Both the position numbers and the translations under genes were made by a program. Positions 5,953-6,035 of a stretch of 6,035 nt of DNA are shown here, piece after piece. This DNA comes from Oscillospiraceae bacterium (GTDB taxonomy: Bacteria > Bacillota > Clostridia > Oscillospirales > Acutalibacteraceae). Below the pieces are notes generated by a model. That model did not search any database, had not been told where the DNA came from, and worked only from the letters and a program-made list of their open reading frames with translations. Location: NCBI GenBank assembly GCA_015066165.1, contig SVOX01000097.1, positions 1 through 6,035 on the forward strand, written 5' to 3'. Every line of letters starts with the position of its first letter. The stretch's first letter is position 1.

Positions 5953-5995
5953 CAAAAAGACCTCTTTTGTCCAGCAGACAAAAGAAGTCTTTTTG
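5953..5995 (-). terminator. Long intrinsic terminator directly after the tRNA
   Basis: A 19-bp stem (5953-5971 with 5977-5995) has a 5-nt loop and A5/T5 flanks. Its one imperfect pair (5962 with 5986) is C-A on the plus strand but U-G in a minus-strand RNA, which favours the leftward tRNA transcript. On the minus strand it begins one base (5996) after the CCA end of the tRNA, so 3' processing must occur in a very short trailer. Confidence 0.85.
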
Positions 5996-5996
5996 T

Positions 5997-6035
5997 TGGC
6001 TGGGGTGGCAGGATTCGAACCTACGCATGCAGCAG
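5997..6035 (-). tRNA. tRNA-Gln, 3' portion (cut by window edge)
   Basis: Read on the minus strand, the segment ends with an encoded CCA (5997-5999), discriminator G (6000) and acceptor strand CACCCCA (6001-6007). Before these come T-stem CCTGC (6008-6012), T-loop TTCGAAT (6013-6019), T-stem GTAGG (6020-6024), a 5-nt variable loop CATGC (6025-6029) and anticodon-stem strand TGCTG (6030-6034). A72 implies U1-A72, and the implied 5' acceptor TGGGGTG with G73 matches bacterial tRNA-Gln. The anticodon itself lies outside the window, so the Gln assignment is by acceptor similarity and the UUG/CUG isoacceptor cannot be told. The short variable loop excludes Ser, Leu and Tyr. Confidence 0.85.

Noticed and set aside
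4683..6035. Integrated island with tRNA-derived attL/attR direct repeats
   Set aside because: No copy of the tRNA 3' end longer than about five bases occurs elsewhere in the window, and no integrase gene is present.

Overview
The window looks like low-to-moderate GC Clostridia chromosome, probably an Oscillospiraceae/Ruminococcaceae-type gut anaerobe. This is judged from three things: the murI, DUF1934 (YwiB-like), argS gene order, the BspA-type leucine-rich-repeat secreted protein with a lysine-rich Ig/FN3-like tail, and consensus sigma-A promoters. The taxonomic call is an inference from gene content, not a database match. Every gene I accept is on the minus strand, so transcription runs from right to left.

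Right edge (5997-6035): the 3' part of a tRNA gene, best read as tRNA-Gln. A long intrinsic terminator (5953-5995) starts 1 nt after its CCA. Positions 5781-5951 then hold no gene, but a dense array of about eight short hairpins joined by ATGATG linkers in one half and CATCAT linkers in the other.

Middle right (4652-5781): a compact transcription unit with its own consensus promoter. It has a GTG-started four-helix-bundle (S23/IVP family) gene, then an ATGA-coupled DUF218/YdcF-like gene, a short 3' region with three TAAAAGTA direct repeats, and an intrinsic terminator. Directly beyond that terminator lies a second hairpin array (4548-4648), with four hairpins joined by ATGAAG linkers. Both arrays therefore sit immediately downstream of a minus-strand terminator, and together they bracket the two-gene unit.

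Middle (2646-4496): a monocistronic gene with its own promoter and terminator. It encodes a secreted 587-residue LRR_5 (BspA-like) protein with eleven LRR units and a basic Ig/FN3-like C-terminus.

Left (1-2604): a housekeeping operon with its own promoter. Glutamate racemase (murI) is followed by a DUF1934 protein (ATGA overlap) and then arginyl-tRNA synthetase (1-nt gap), which runs off the left edge. It links peptidoglycan precursor supply with translation.

The genes are mostly ordinary. The parts most worth a second look are the two hairpin arrays with constant linkers and variable stems, their terminator-adjacent placement on both sides of the four-helix-bundle/YdcF pair, and a non-canonical residue beside the first catalytic cysteine of MurI.
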